From NCBI RefSeq assembly GCF_921293095.1, contig NC_060254.1, positions 105,238,917 through 105,302,916 of the forward strand: a stretch of DNA of 64,000 nucleotides, in the 5' to 3' direction. The position numbers were made by a program, and so were the translations under genes. The notes beneath the pieces were generated by a model. The model searched no databases. It was not told the origin of the DNA and saw only the letters and a list, made by a program, of their open reading frames with translations. Source of the stretch: Ischnura elegans. Its lineage: Eukaryota; Arthropoda; Insecta; Odonata; Coenagrionidae. This document shows positions 12,961-26,199 of the stretch, piece by piece. The first letter of the stretch is position 1. The number at the start of each line of letters is the position of its first letter.

Positions 12961-13754
12961 CACCGAGAGTGAGCGCCAGGCACCCCAGCCAGACAATTTG
13001 GGTGGCACGCGGGTTGCATACTCTCTACATTTGTTGTTCATTCCCACTCATCATGAAAGCATAAAATTCTTTAGATAAACTTTAAACTTGGTCAATATAA
13101 CCTTGGATGCTCTATTTATCTCTATTAATTGACAAAACAGGCTAAGTAGCACTGGTTTCTTCTCTATATCTAGAATTTTATGTACATACGTATATGTAGA
13201 AATATGATAGCAAAAACGGATCTCATACCATTTTGATGATCTGCTAGAGGCCTGGGGCAGGTGTCATTCCCCAAATGTTGCGGTGGGACACGTTGTCAGC
13301 TGTTATGGGTGAAAAACAATTTAAATGATATTCATTAGTAACCACCTTGAAATATATTTGGGATGTTGTATCCTTTTCAATATGTATGTTATTGTCCTTA
13401 TATTATTTATTATTAGTGCGATAAATTTCATGCACAATTGACCTTAACTGAAATTAATACGTACTCTTGGCAATTAATGAATGCCTTGAGGGAATCCTTT
13501 GTGCATGAAATCATGTCAGTAGTGGTTTTCAACTCATCGTTTTTTATTTCAACTTTGCGCAAAAATGAAAATAACGTAAATATAATCATGAAATTCCCAG
13601 CCAAAACTATCAGTATGATAATAAGGTAAGCCAAAAAACCTATACTTTGTTATCAACTAATTTTGGGTTATTTTTACTGTGTTCAATTTAGATTTTACTC
13701 CAAACAAAACAGCATGTATTTCCCTGTTAGTATTTCTCATATTAGTATTTACAC

Positions 13755-14319
13755 CAGTGGTGCAACTACGAGGGAATAGATACCCTAATAAGACTCAGAA
13801 GTGGAATAACTAGGAATATGCTTTTAGGGGAATTGGGGGGCTTTGAGATGGGGGATGAGGTTGGGTAGTGGGGGATAACCCACAGAAAACGGGAAGTTAA
13901 GGTAAATTAAAAAATAAAATAAAATGCCTGAAAATGCATTTTACGTCATTTTGGCAATTTAAATTTAACTTTGTGCGGATGCATTTGTTATGTGTCCAAA
14001 CTAGACAATGATTTTAAATAATATTTTTATTACTCTGGCGCTTTGGGACGAATACATCCCCTCATCCCCCTCCACATACTCAAACCACTAAGACTCAGAG
14101 CAAATAAAAAGAAAATATTTAAAACTATTACCCAGCATTGACATGGAATAACTGCAACTACTTAAAGTTAAATCTTTAGTGCCTAAATGATGTAAAATGT
14201 ATTCCTAGGCATGTACGATTTTTAAAATTTTCCCAGTTGCCAAGGAGGGGGGTTGCCACCCCACGCCATCTCACCCATTCCCCCCGCGCCCCCAAAGCAT
14301 ATTCCTAGTAACGCCACTG
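13755..14319. mobile_element. 565-bp hAT-type element
   Basis: The ends are CAGTGGTGCAACTACGAGG and the inverse of CAGTGGCGTTACTAGG. Flanking octamers ATTTACAC and ATTAACAC differ at one base. The empty site is preserved near 17248-17260 in the sister block. Non-coding. Confidence 0.8.
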
Positions 14320-15322
14320 ATTAACACTATTATCCAGCTATACCATGCACAATAATTATTGGTATGCATTCAAAGTATATAGAAATTTTTATTACGAATA
14401 TCTTTTTTTTGTTCAGATTTCAAAAGTCATTTTCATCTCAAAATTGAAAATCATTCATTGCTTGTCCCAAAAGTTCCCCAAATTTCACACATAGTCAGGT
14501 GTTATGGCTGTGAAATCAATTTACATGATATTATTTAGAATCCATCTTAAATTGCACTTTGGATTTTCTACCTTATTATAACGTATATTACCTATTGCTC
14601 AATTATTACGCATGCTATTATTTGAGCCATCATAGCACATATCAGTTTCTGGAGGAATATTTGTCTACCACAGAAGTGTATGATTTTGAATGCGTACGTG
14701 TTTGTTTATGGTTGGTAGTGAGGCTAATATATAAAAAATGTATATCTAGAAAAATGATTACAAAAACAGATCCCATACCATTTTGATGATCTGTTGAAGG
14801 CCAGGGGCAGGTGTCATTCCCCGAATGTCGCGTTTAGACGCATAGTCAGCAGTTATGGCTGAAAAACAATTTAAATGATATTCATTAGGAGCCAGCTTAC
14901 ATATGATCTACCCTTATTATTACGTATGTTAATGCTCCTTGCATGTATAATAGTATGATAAATTGTATATGCCATTGGCCCTTAACCTGGCCTGTGTTGG
15001 GCCGCCAAGACACCCTCCTATTCCGAAATTGACGAATTTTACAGTCAGAATACCAACATTGACCAGTCCCTTGATGTGAATCATGTCCCATTCAACAGCA
15101 TAATTAACACCGTCTTGAGTAAAAAAAATAATATTTTAATTTAATATGATTCAATCTTGTAAGATTCAATTCAATCTCAAGAGGGTGAGGATATAAATTT
15201 CAAAATTAATTATTGTATTCCACACCCCCACACTCCCCACCAGTCCTCCCCCTGAATACTCCTGGCACCCTCTGCCCATGGCCGTCCACTGTCGTAAGAT
15301 GGCACCCAGCACAGGCGAGCCT

Positions 15323-16152
15323 TTAACCCTTTCACAACGGATGTTGGGTGTGGCCGACGGGCATTTTCATACGCAGAAGACCTGACGTCAGGTATAGCTA
15401 TCACAGATTTTTCAATGCAGACGACCGGATATATTGGCTCTGGCCGATGCGAGGGATGGGAAGTAACCACTAAGGTAGCCATTGTTGGATGCATTCAGGC
15501 CCGGCCTGAGACCCAGCTTAGCGAGTCTTTAGGGCCACTCCTTAGCAATTATAAGCCGGACCCTTCAACTCATTTATGATCATCCTTTCTGTAGGAATCT
15601 GTTGCGAAATGTTATGTTGTCAATAGTTTTTTCAATGATATATTTTGTGCATACTACAATTTTTTTAATGCTCTGAAATGAATTCTTCCTTTTGATCTGA
15701 GATTAAGTAATTTGTAAACAAAATTTAAGCGTTAAAAATGACAGACTTACATACTTAGAGCCTTATTACCTTAAAATTATTTACAAACTTTGTTGTTATT
15801 AACACAAGAAACCCGTTTAAAATTCCACAATGCTTAAAAAATACTAGTTATTCTTTTATAAGAGTAAATTATTGAAAATCAAATACAATGCTTGGTTGAA
15901 AAAACACTGGTAACGCAGTAAGTTGACCATGGATTCGTGCTATGATAGGGAAAGAGGGTGTGGTCCAGTGGGTGGGGTAAGGGACGGACGCTAATCACTG
16001 GGCGTTGAGCTGGGTGCCAAAACAGAGGGACGAAAATACCCAGGCAACTCACCCCCTAAACAGAGCTCCGTACAGAGAGGTTTGAAATATTCTAATGCTA
16101 CTTGTAGCACGAAAACGTTTTCCTATTCTAGCCGCCAGTGCGAAAGGGTTAA
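15323..16152. mobile_element. Non-autonomous piggyBac-type element
   Basis: TTAA stands at both ends (15323-15326 and 16149-16152). The terminal repeats read CCCTTTCACAACGG on the left and CCCTTTCGCACTGG on the right (inverted). TTAA plus CCC-initial repeats define piggyBac-type ends. No transposase frame is present. The sister blocks read directly across the site near 13440 and 16728. A related sequence without these ends lies at about 20540-20730, so part of the interior belongs to another repeat. Confidence 0.65.
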
Positions 16153-17051
16153 ATGAAGATGATAGGTATTCTTGGAAATTAACATGTGCATTGAGGGAAT
16201 GTTTTTTGAATGAAATGACACTAATACATAAAAAATTTATATTCAGAAAAATCAAAACAAAAATAGATCTCATACCATTTTGATGATCATCTGGAGGCTA
16301 AGGGCAGCTGTCTTTGCCCAAAATTCACACATAGTCAGGTGTTATGGCTGAAAATCAATTTACATGATATTCATTAGGAACCATCTTAAAATGTTATTTG
16401 AATGATCCACCCTTATCATTATGTATGTTGTTGCTCCTGGAATTTGTTATAATAAGTATGATAAATTGCAAGTGCCAATTGTAGCAGAAAGTACCTAACC
16501 TTGGGTTGGTATCTAAGGACTTTCCATCGATGGGAAATGGTGAAAGACCCAAGGTTGGTACTGGTGGTTACTTCCGGTATTCCCCATTACGGGAAAGTGA
16601 TATGTAATGTCAAATAAATGTCTCGTATGGTATGAACTATCAAATAAATACATAGCCATCCAGTGCTAGCTTGCTCATTTAATATCTATCACCCTCCTAG
16701 GCTAAAAATACAACACCAATGACCCTTAAATAAAGACAATAGGTACCTACTCTTGGAAATTTATGAGTACCTTGAGGAAACATTTTTTTTTGCGAATTCA
16801 TTTGTGTCTTTGTTTTTCGATTCAATTCCATTAATTGCATCATTTTTTATTTCAAATTTACATAAATTAAAATCAACAGTGATGCAATCACGAATTTCCC
16901 TGCAGATATTATCAGTGTTATTTTAAAGCACATAAAAAATATATGTACTTTGTTAATAACAATATCTGGGTTTTTTTACTGCATTGAAATAAAATGTTAC
17001 TCCAAGCAAAACAGCATGTATGTATTTCCCTGTTAGTGTTTCTCATATTAG

Positions 17052-17243
17052 CATTGGCGGATTTAGGAGGGGGGGGGGGAGCACAGGGGCATGTGCACCC
17101 TTATACCCTTAAAAAATATACAAGATTTTTAATAATGTCCCATTATCATTGCATTCATTTTGTATTACGAGGTAGCCTAATGCCCCCCCATATCAAAATC
17201 CTTTTCTTGTGCCCCCCAGAGAGAAATCCTGGATCTGCCCCTG
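17052..17243. mobile_element. hAT MITE, family 3 copy
   Basis: It starts CATTGGCGGATTTAGG and ends TCCTGGATCTGCCCCTG, matching 4821-4917. The flanks CATATTAG and CATATTTAG are near-identical, and the unoccupied site is visible at 13738-13746 in the sister block. Confidence 0.75.
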
Positions 17244-18379
17244 CATATTTAGTACATATTTACACTACTATCCAACTAGACCATGTACAATTACTTTTGA
17301 TAGGTTCTCAAGGTATGCAGAAATATTTTTATACGAGTATCTTTTTTTTGTTCAGATTTCAAAATTCATTATCATCTCGAAATTCAAAATCATTCATTAC
17401 TTGTCCCAAAAGTTTCTTAGTACATATCTTGGCTGAAATGTCTTTTTAATGTTAAATCACAGGTTTGACAAACATTCATATATTTAAAGATGAAACATTG
17501 AAATGTTTTGGCTATTGTTTAAATTAAGTTCTCATTAAAAATTTGAGTGTACTAATATATTTTCTAACGCTCACAGGGCATGGTTGCAAGTATTTTGTTG
17601 CAGTAAAGGAAAAAAAATCATTAACAATCTGCCCTACAATCTATGACATTGTTGTGATACGACATCTGCTATCATCTCAAAAAAGGTAAAAATGGGTGAT
17701 TGGTCAAATCCACAATTTTAAGTAATTCAAATACAAAAAGAGCCTTTCACCAATTAGAATAAAAATCTTGCATCCATATTCACAAAATCAATATTAAAAA
17801 ATATTAAAAATTGAAAAGTTATTAATAAAGGATACAGGAAGAGCATGGCCTTATATATACAATGAGTTATTAGAGGAAGAAAGCTGGCCACGGCGGGTAA
17901 GCTAAGAAGGGGGGCATGGTGGTCATTAAGTTATTCAGAGTTACAAAACCTCTAACTAGAAACTCTTTCCCGTAAACAAAAGCTATCATAGCATTAATCA
18001 GTTTCTGGAGGAATTTGTCTACCATAAAGGTGTATGATTTTGAAAGTGTATGTATTTGTTCTTTTCATGAAATGAGACCGATTTACAAAAAAAGTGTACC
18101 TAGAAAAATGATAACAAAAACAGATCTCATACCATTTTGACGATCTGCCAGAGGCTGGGGGCAGGGGTCATTCCCCAAATTATGCAGTGGACTCGTTCCA
18201 GTCACGTGTTATGGCTGGAAAATCAATTTACATGATATTATTTAGAATTCAGCTTAAATTGAACTATGGATGATGATGGAGTGCATCTGTTTGTCTTTGG
18301 GATTTTTTTGGTTAATCAACTTTTTCCGATAGAGCGAAAAGGTGTGATGGCTGACTGGCGGGGTGGACATGCGGCAGTG

Positions 18380-19030
18380 AAGTTTATTTTATTTATTTTT
18401 TTTTTGTAGGGGAAAACTCCCGCAGAAACTCTAGTGATGCTTAAAACTGCTTTTGGGAATAGTAATCTAAGTAAAGCACGTGTCTACGACTGGTTTTCGC
18501 ATCTCAACAATGGACAGATGTCGATTGATGACCATCCTCATTAAGGGCACCCGTCAACATCAAGAACGGACGGCAATGTTGCAAAAATCCACTCCCTCAT
18601 TCAAGAAGATCGTTGCCGAACCATAGAAGAACTTTATAGGTATTTTGCAGAGGTTAAGGGAAACTATCCGGAGAAAAAGGGCTGATCTTTGGCACACAGG
18701 TGATTGGTTCTTCCACCATGACAATGTAGCCGCCCACACCGCAATGTCCATGAAGTGGTTTTTGACAAAAAAAGGCATCACGCCAATCGTTCACCCCCAC
18801 TTTTCACCAGATATTGCCACCTGTTACTCTCTCTACTTCCTAGACTGAAAAGGGATATTAACGGAAAAGGTTTTGGGACGGTAGGTGAAGTAACACAAAA
18901 ATCGGTGAAAGGCCGAAAGAACATTGATTTTAGTGAATTAAAAAATTGTTTTGAAGTGTCGAAGTAACGATTAGATGAATGAATGTGTTGCAGTCAATGA
19001 GGATTACTTGGAAGGTGATAACAATTTATA
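18380..19030 (+). pseudogene. Internally deleted mariner transposase
   Basis: The region at 18410-18640 encodes GKTPAETLVMLKTAFGN, RVYDWFSHLNNG and HPSTSRTDGNVAKIHSLI, the N-terminal helix-turn-helix part of a mariner (SETMAR-like) transposase. From 18645 it reads RRKRADLWHTGDWFFHHDN-AHTA, then a degraded 'SPDIA.CYSLYFLD', corresponding to the catalytic C-terminal half (normally HHDNAPAH and YSPDLAP). About a third of the protein between the halves is missing, and later frames are shifted. No terminal repeats were recognised. It lies inside the last block of the 13-19 kb array and is long dead. Confidence 0.8.
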
Positions 19031-19860
19031 GAGAAAATATTGATTAATGAAAAAGTTACTGCGCAATTCCCATTATTTTTGGCTCCCCTCATGTATTATC
19101 CAACTAGACCATTCACAATTACTCTTGATGGGAACTCTATGCAGATATTTTTTATTATGAGCACCTTATTTGGGTCAGATTTCAAAACTCACAATCATCT
19201 TGAACTTCAAACTATTCATTTCTTATCCCTGAACTATGTCTTAGTATGAGGGCTGGAATGTCTTTTTGAATGTCACATTACGGGTTTTACAAATATATGT
19301 ATCTAAAGATGAGGTATTAAAATCTCAGGGAAATATTTAAATAAAGTTCACTTCAAAAACTTCAATGCACTAATATGCTAATATACTAGTATGTTTTATA
19401 ACGCTCACAGGGAATGGTTGCATGTAACTTGCTCTCCTAGATTTTAGTGACAAGATTAAACAGTGGCATTTACCAGGACCTACGTCACCCTGGGCTTCCC
19501 AGGCAACTACCCAGGGTGGCGTAGCTAGGGGGCAACCAAACGCCCAAACAGCAAAATTAAATTGTTTTCCAATTTTAAAATGTTTTATTTTTTATTCTAT
19601 CTCATGGTGTAAATTTATTTTTATTTTTGCGGAAGAAAAGGTAGACTTTGTGAAAAAAAACTCATAAAGTTTCATGGCTATTATCCATGTATATAATAAA
19701 AATATATCACTGCCACTCATATTATGTTGGTTCTTGAAAAATATAAGTCTATTAAACTATTTGGATTAAAATGTTCTTATTACCTCTGAAAATGCTCTCT
19801 GGTATTTATTTTTAACAAAAAATGTACACTGCATTATACACAAAAGAGGTGATGCTACAC

Positions 19861-20175
19861 AATGGCTCAGGGAGGGGTCAGGCTTTGGAGGATAGACCCC
19901 TTCCGCCCCGAATTCAGAGAAATTTTTTAATTCATTTCATTTTACTTACTTAATTGCATTGATATTAATTATGGAAGAGTGTAAGGATCGATAGAATATC
20001 CCTGAGAAAGCTGTAAACCTCACCATTTTGAACCATTTACATATCTTAAAATTTTCTGGGGGAGGTCCCAGCACCTACGGCTTACAATGGCAGGCATTCC
20101 ATACCATCCAGATCCCACAGCATTGATTGTCCCCTCTAAAATTCCCCTGTCCTTAATTCCTAGCTGTACCCCTTT
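19861..20175. mobile_element. hAT-type MITE, family 1 degenerate copy
   Basis: The body matches 316-617 and 1371-1664 (GAATTCAGAGAAATTTTTTAA, then CACCATTTTGAACCATTTA, ending CCTTAATTCCTAGCTG). Its ends are eroded and no target duplication is clear. Confidence 0.55.
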
Positions 20176-21203
20176 CCCCGGACCACTTAATTGCTATACA
20201 TAATTGAGGGGTATTCCATACCAAACCCCCCTTAGTAGGGCAACACAACAGCAGTTTGCTCTGTGTTTTCCCTTGAGCGGTCCCTGGTATTGATGTACAA
20301 GTCATTTATATTTTGACCGTAACAAAGATAAGAGTGCTATCCACAAGCATTCTTGTTCTTTTCCGAATCCAATCAATTCCGCATTACAATATTTGAGTGC
20401 TCCAATTTTGGGGATTTGATGGATTTTAGGGTGTTTGCAGATTATAAAGCATACAAGCCTCAAAGTCTCAAAGTCTGGATCTACAGGCTTTATATAGTTG
20501 TGTTCGCTAGTTTCCTTGTGTTCACCCATCCCTATTTCCTTTGATGCCAAACGTCGGGTTGAATCGACGAGCATTTTCATACGCAAACGACCTGATGCCG
20601 GCTATAGCTGACATGGGGGAAGGAAGGTGACTGGTGAGATAGCTGTGGTCGTATGCATTCTGGCCCTGCCAGAGACCCAACTTAGGGAGACCCTAGGGCC
20701 ACTGCACCGTAATTAAGCCCGACCCTCCCCTTATCGGATCTGCTTTTATCCCACTCCACAATGTTGATTGTAATGCATTTACGTACATGAGTAGGCAAAA
20801 AATGTCTTGTGAACGCATAACTCAGCTAAAAGGTTTGCGCCGAGTGCATTTAAATGGGTTTATTATAGTATCCTTTGTGTTATGTTTTCACTTAGGGCGT
20901 GTCAAGAGGTGTGCCTACGCGGCAGGATGACCAGCCACAGAAATTGCATGATGTCGTACATGTGACATAAAACAAGCTAATGCAAAAACAACAAGAAAAA
21001 GGACAGGTGGGATACAACAAGAAGAGGAACTAAGGCGTTTTGGTAGGATGAGAAGTACTTGTGTACTAACTTGGGTAGCAATCTGTGCAGCCATGGTAAT
21101 GCGCATAGCAGACAGACAAATAGACATCCACTTCTAAATATATGTAGAAGATGGTTAGCTAGATTTATAAAATCCCTTCTTACCTTTTATAGGAGGAATA
21201 GGG

Positions 21204-21453
21204 CAGGGGCGCAGCTAAGGACAAAGGCTGGTGGGTGGGTTTAGGCGCAACTATAATACTTTGGGGTGTGGGGGTATTGCATAACCGCCTTAAGATTAAT
21301 GGTGTAAAATGGCGACCATTACGGTTTTCTGAGGGATATGTGATTAATCCTAATACTATTCTATAAGTAATACAAATCCATTAAGTAAAACGGATTAAAC
21401 TTAAAAATTTCTCTGAGCTCTGGAGGGGTTTTATCCCCCACGCTGCGCCACTG
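21204..21453. mobile_element. hAT MITE, family 1, best-preserved copy
   Basis: The ends are CAGGGGCGCAGCTAAGG and the inverse of CAGTGGCGCAGCGTGG. The octamer GAATAGGG flanks both sides exactly (21196-21203 and 21454-21461). It is inverted relative to the copies at 316 and 1371 and defines the family's termini. Confidence 0.85.
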
Positions 21454-21461
21454 GAATAGGG

Positions 21462-22750
21462 GATGCTCAATTGAGTATTGAGTTTAATTCTCAATTGAAT
21501 TGCGGTGGAATGATTAGAATGGTGGAAAGTATTTCAATCTTGTTACAATCTAAGAGTGAGGGATCAATATGTACTTATTCTAGGAATTAAGGTACAGCAA
21601 TTCCAATGGAAAACCTTGAAAATGTCATATACCTCTGGGTGGTTGGCCGCCGACATGCCAGGGAGTTGTCCTTGATGTTATGGCCCTGAAATAGTGAAGG
21701 CATATAATTGTAGATAAACCTCATTTATTGATGAAAATTAGAACTGTGTGACATCTTAAGATAACAGAAAAATGTTATTCTAGACCTAACGTTGTGTGTT
21801 TTTAATGTAATAACCACTATTATCCAAGATTATTACAAGTTTTTCCAAGAGAACTTTACATTTTTTAGAATAAGGGTGTTCATAGGGGAGAATTCTTGTA
21901 TTCAGAAATGTACTATGGGAGACATAAGTGATAATTACATAGGGGTCAGTGTTTGCCAATATCAATACCACCATGGGAATAGATTATCCCACAGCAAGGT
22001 ACTATTGTTTTCAATAATTTGTTGAAAACCACACATCCAATTTTCCTATCAGGGCCAGACCAGTAAAACTTGGATATCTGGCATACAAGGCAAATTGCAC
22101 CCAAGGTCAAGGATGTGACGGAACTAGCAAAATTGGAGTCAAAGTATATGCGATGTGAGCAAAGTCTGGAAACGAGCACGTAGTCTCGTAGCTGATACTA
22201 TTGCTATCATCATTGATTCATAACTAATTATATTCAAATGTGAGTTTGCACAGACTACTCTGAGTGCTTGAAGGAGCTTTGCAGCAGCCTGAAACTATGT
22301 ACAGTGTCGTTAACCTCAGCTTCAATATCAGTGTGGCAATAGAAATGTAATTTAATTAATTATGAATTAATTTGATTAAAATCCTGTTACTTCTCCTTGT
22401 TTAAAAGTGATGTGTGCCATGGAAATTGAATTTTCAATGGAAATAAAGTACATCCAAATGAATGTTACTTCCAGAATCAGTTAATGAGCAATCTTCCCAG
22501 CTATAGAAAAAGGAAAGCAGTCCAATGATCCGTGATTCTCCTATCCTATTAGGCAAGTTCAGAGGCAGAATATCACTCATGTTTGAATGGTGGCAGGAAT
22601 TGCAGGGGGAGGCACTCCTTTACATTGAGAGGAATCAAAACATCTGGGAGTCTACCATTTCAATCCTGTTGGCATTTGCATGAGGTGGAAATCTCTCTAG
22701 CTTACGTCCACACCAATACTTCTAGGCATACAAACATATGATACATTCAC
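21462..22750. other. No gene recognised
   Basis: AT-rich DNA with only short open frames lacking domains or splice support. I see no named repeat here. Confidence 0.4.
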
Positions 22751-22754
22751 TTAC

Positions 22755-23300
22755 CTCTTGAGGTGGGACTTTGGGCCTCGCCGCGGGTCACAGGTGGTCT
22801 TGATGGCGGTAAAACCTCCCGTCCCCATCGGGATGGTTCCGCGACGCTCTCTGTCCCAGGGCCTGGCGGACAAGATCTTCAATCCGTCTCTCTATAACCC
22901 CCACCATCCAGTCAATTTCGTTTGTAATAGACGCTATATCCAGAATTATGTTGTTATACTGTTGCATGAATTCGTCAACTGAGGGACGGTGAAGGTGGGG
23001 CCCTGGAAAGTCTTCCACCCCCCTGGCAGGGCCCTGTCGTTCAACATTGAGGTCTTCCCATGGGTCTTCTACTAGGCCTTCTTCTCCCGGAGGAGGAGAG
23101 GCGGTTGGTGAAGGGCGGCCCTCCTCCGGGGGCAATGGGGACGTGGCTATCGGCATCTCTGCAGTTTCATCTGACGTCGCTGTTTGCGGTATTGCCACGT
23201 CAGCCCCTGAAGTCTCCAACTCCTCCGGGATAGGGCCCTCGGCAGCGAATTCCTCCACCTCTTTGCGTCCTAGGCATCTGCCTATTATAGAGAGGAATCC
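22755..23300 (-). CDS. Probable coding exon of unknown host or transposon gene
   Basis: A GC-rich open frame runs from about 23300 to a stop near 22788, standing out from AT-rich surroundings. The protein is acidic and proline-rich in its first half (IPEELETSGADV, PLPPEEGRPSP, PPPGEEGLVEDPW). It then changes to a likely helical tail (VDEFMQQYNNIILDIASITN, then RRIEDLVRQALG). A good splice donor (AAGAG|GTAAGTG, exon end 22755) follows the stop, so the final intron may lie in the 3' UTR, or another frame may be used. No clear methionine start or acceptor was found, so upstream exons are expected beyond 23300. Disordered linker plus short coiled tail recalls the ends of MADF/SANT-type proteins, but I do not recognise a domain. 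Confidence 0.45.
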
Positions 23301-23329
23301 TTCTTGATCACAAATAAATTTGGGCCCTT

Positions 23330-25580
23330 TTCATTCCCACCCCATAGATTTTGCTATCGAAATGGATTAGTTAATGACACTTGTAGACTATGCAGGATAG
23401 AGAAAGATCGTTTAATTTGATTGTATAATTAGAAGAATTGGAGAAGAAGCATTCACCTGGGTTCCTCATGGGGAATCTAAGTGAACAGTTGGGCATTAGG
23501 GACCCTAAGTGTCTTATATGTGTAACACCTAGTGAGGTTATCAAGGCTCTATTGCACCCTTGCAATGCCAAGGACCCATCTACTTCACTTGGGAATCAAT
23601 CCAGTTACGACTCTGTACTAACTCACAAAAATTCCATAGCTCTAAAATACTACTACTAGAGTACTACTTTAGTGTTTTCCTAAAGAGGGGCTAATATGGC
23701 TTATTGTCAGTGTGAGTTTAAAAAACTATTTGTATCCGTTATTCTAGCAAGTCGTTCATTAATATGCCTTCACATAGAAATTATTGGGAAGATGTTTGCA
23801 AAGGAATATGTTTATCTAGATATGTCATCGACCGGAGAAAAAATTCCCAGCAAACGCCACAAAAAATCATTATATGCATCGATTACATGTTCGATTCATG
23901 ATAAATATGATCTTCATGTCCGGTTTTTGACTTTGAAGGAGTAATACAATGCAACGGAATTGCTGGAGACTTACCGGAAAGGAAATCGATTAAATAATTC
24001 ATGACTACGATAAATTTCCGCCAGGAAAATTGAGGCTGGGAAATAACACCTTTATACGGGGCTCTAGCAATCTCTTCCTTGAGTAAATTTACCCGAAAAC
24101 CAATGAAAATGCGAGTTCGTGGACATAAAATTATTTTTGAGAGAACCAGATCCTGGTTGCTAAGCAGCTATCTCTGTGGGATGTATTTGAACAAAAAATG
24201 GGAAAAATATATATTCTTAAGGGCGTATTACACGATATAATAAAGTTTAGAAGTTGTTTTGTTACTTACGTATGGTATTACCCATATTGAAAACTGTTTC
24301 CTCAAAAAACTGGCGTTTTTATGCGTATGCACTGTTGCTACGAGTACCTTTTACGAGGATTAAAGGCATATTAACGCACTCCTAGCAACGTGCGGCTATC
24401 GTCTTCTGAGGGCATTGTTGTGAGGAAAAGCATGCGGCTGTGCATATATATATATTATGATTCATTTCATTGCAAATATGTATACTGTTCTAAGAATCAA
24501 TAAAGTGCCGTATTTTCAAATTAGTAAAAGTATTTTCGCTGAAATTATCTACATGGAGTGGCGGTGGCCGGTAATTTTCATGCGGGTATTTTTTTCTCTG
24601 CGTGAATTTTTATTGCCACGGATTAGAATTGATTGTTTCGATCCTTGTTGATTTAGCGGGGTTAATTTATACGCATATAAATATCCGTCGTCTAAATATT
24701 AGTGCGCTGCCAGTTTTGGCTGTAATAATTTTCGGATTTCCAATTTGTTTGTTCACGCCCTCTATTTACTTCACCCCTTCAATAGTTCAAGGAGGATATT
24801 TTACGCGGCAGAAATAAAAAAAACATGGAAAATTTACGCGTGTTATTTAAAAAAATTAAATCTGAGCATAGAAATCATGTAAATTCCTCTCGATAAATAT
24901 GAATATAAGCTATTTATTCTGATTAAATATCAAACTGTTTATAACCGAATAAAATCTTAATTGCAGATTATATCGGCGTATTTAAGTGTCCAATAATATC
25001 TATCCTTTTCACACGGGTATATTTACGTCGGATTAGTGTTCAATCTTTCAATCAGTGTCGCCGTTTCGTCATTGATATGAGCAATTGTGACCTTCGAATA
25101 AATTTCTTCCGCTGTCTCTTGGACGTTGAATAAAAAATTACATCCAATATTGTCCCACAGAAGAATCTCTCTCTTATTCCAATTGTAGATATTAATGCCA
25201 ATGTGTTGACAAAATCCATCCTGCTACGTTTGGGCAATAGTTAACGTTGTTGGAGCTTCTGTTGAATATATAGTTGACTTGAGTTGAATATTTCTGCTCT
25301 TCTAGGTACCAAGGGATTATAGGTATGAAATCATAACTATTAGTCAACAATCCTAAGATTGATTTGACGCAGTACTCAATTCTTCTCTCCTATCCGCTAG
25401 CCTCTTCATGGTGACATAAAAGAAATGGAGAAAAATTGATCTTGTAATGCTCCTCAGACATTTTAACTTCTTTCCAAGGCGGAGATGTTAGTATTGAAGA
25501 ATTTTTAATGAAATTACATTTTGTTGTCATAAACTTCTAGTAGCATCATTATGCAGAAAACTTTCTACAGTTACACTTAA
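23330..25580. other. No gene recognised
   Basis: AT-rich sequence with scattered short frames. I see no domains, terminal repeats or strong splice pairs. Confidence 0.35.
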
Positions 25581-26199
25581 TGAATCTACCTGATGTTTTC
25601 AAGTAGGCTTCCGTGGAGATTGTGATGATATTTAGTGCTTTTTTCGGGTATTCTTCCGCGTTTATCCATTTTGTAGGACAATATTTCGCCAACGTTCCAG
25701 TTGGCTTCCTCAGGTCCACTGAACTGTCGATGCAGAAAGTTGTTCATCTTATAAACACCCCGTTTGCCGCCTTTTTTGTGGAGGTGTGCCCTGATTGGTC
25801 GGGATCTTTGAAGACCCTTTTCCACGCGCTGGCGAGATTGTAGCCGTCTTCACGGTTGAAGTTCTTCGTTGTTTTGGCGATCTCAATTGCCTCCCTGATT
25901 ATTCTCGGGTAGTAGCGGCCTTCTTTGTACAAAAGAGAGGCGTCGTCAAAGCCAATATTGTGCGTCGGTCCACTCCATTGGTGTTCCGCCGCCGCTGACT
26001 GGGTGAAATGTCTATTTTTTACGTGCCTTCTGTGCTCTTCCCTGATAAAAATAAACTCCACCATGGTGGGTTAAGGAAGGGTAAAGGAAGGGTAGTAGCC
26101 TTCATGGTGGGTAATTACCCTTGCACAACCCACGCCCTACCCACTATTAAGGGGAAGGGAAGGATAGAAAAATCCTTCGTCTACCCTCCCCAGTGAAAA

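Larger units (their letters stand above)
13130..19300 (+). repeat. Degenerate array of ~1.5-kb blocks
   Basis: An anchor 'CATACCATTTTGATGATCTG' recurs near 13222, 14772, 16270 and 18127. It is followed each time by 'GGGGCAGGTGTCATT'-like and 'ACATGATATTCATTAG'-like sequence. Further blocks recur in the same order: 'CTCTTGGCAATTAATGA' (13465, 16170, 16750), 'CAAAACAGCATGTAT' (13705, 17008), 'CATTCATT(G/A)CTTGTCCCAAAAG' (14450, 17390, ~19205) and 'TTTCTGGAGGAATTTGTCTACC' (14645, 18000). Spacing varies because transposons have entered individual copies (13755-14319, 15323-16152, 17052-17243, ~18380-19030). No gene is conserved across copies. This is an old segmental tandem duplication, not a uniform satellite. 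Confidence 0.7.

Noticed and set aside
23047-23307. 86-codon plus-strand frame
   Set aside because: Shadow of the GC-rich minus-strand exon; Ser/Gly-rich as expected from the reverse reading.
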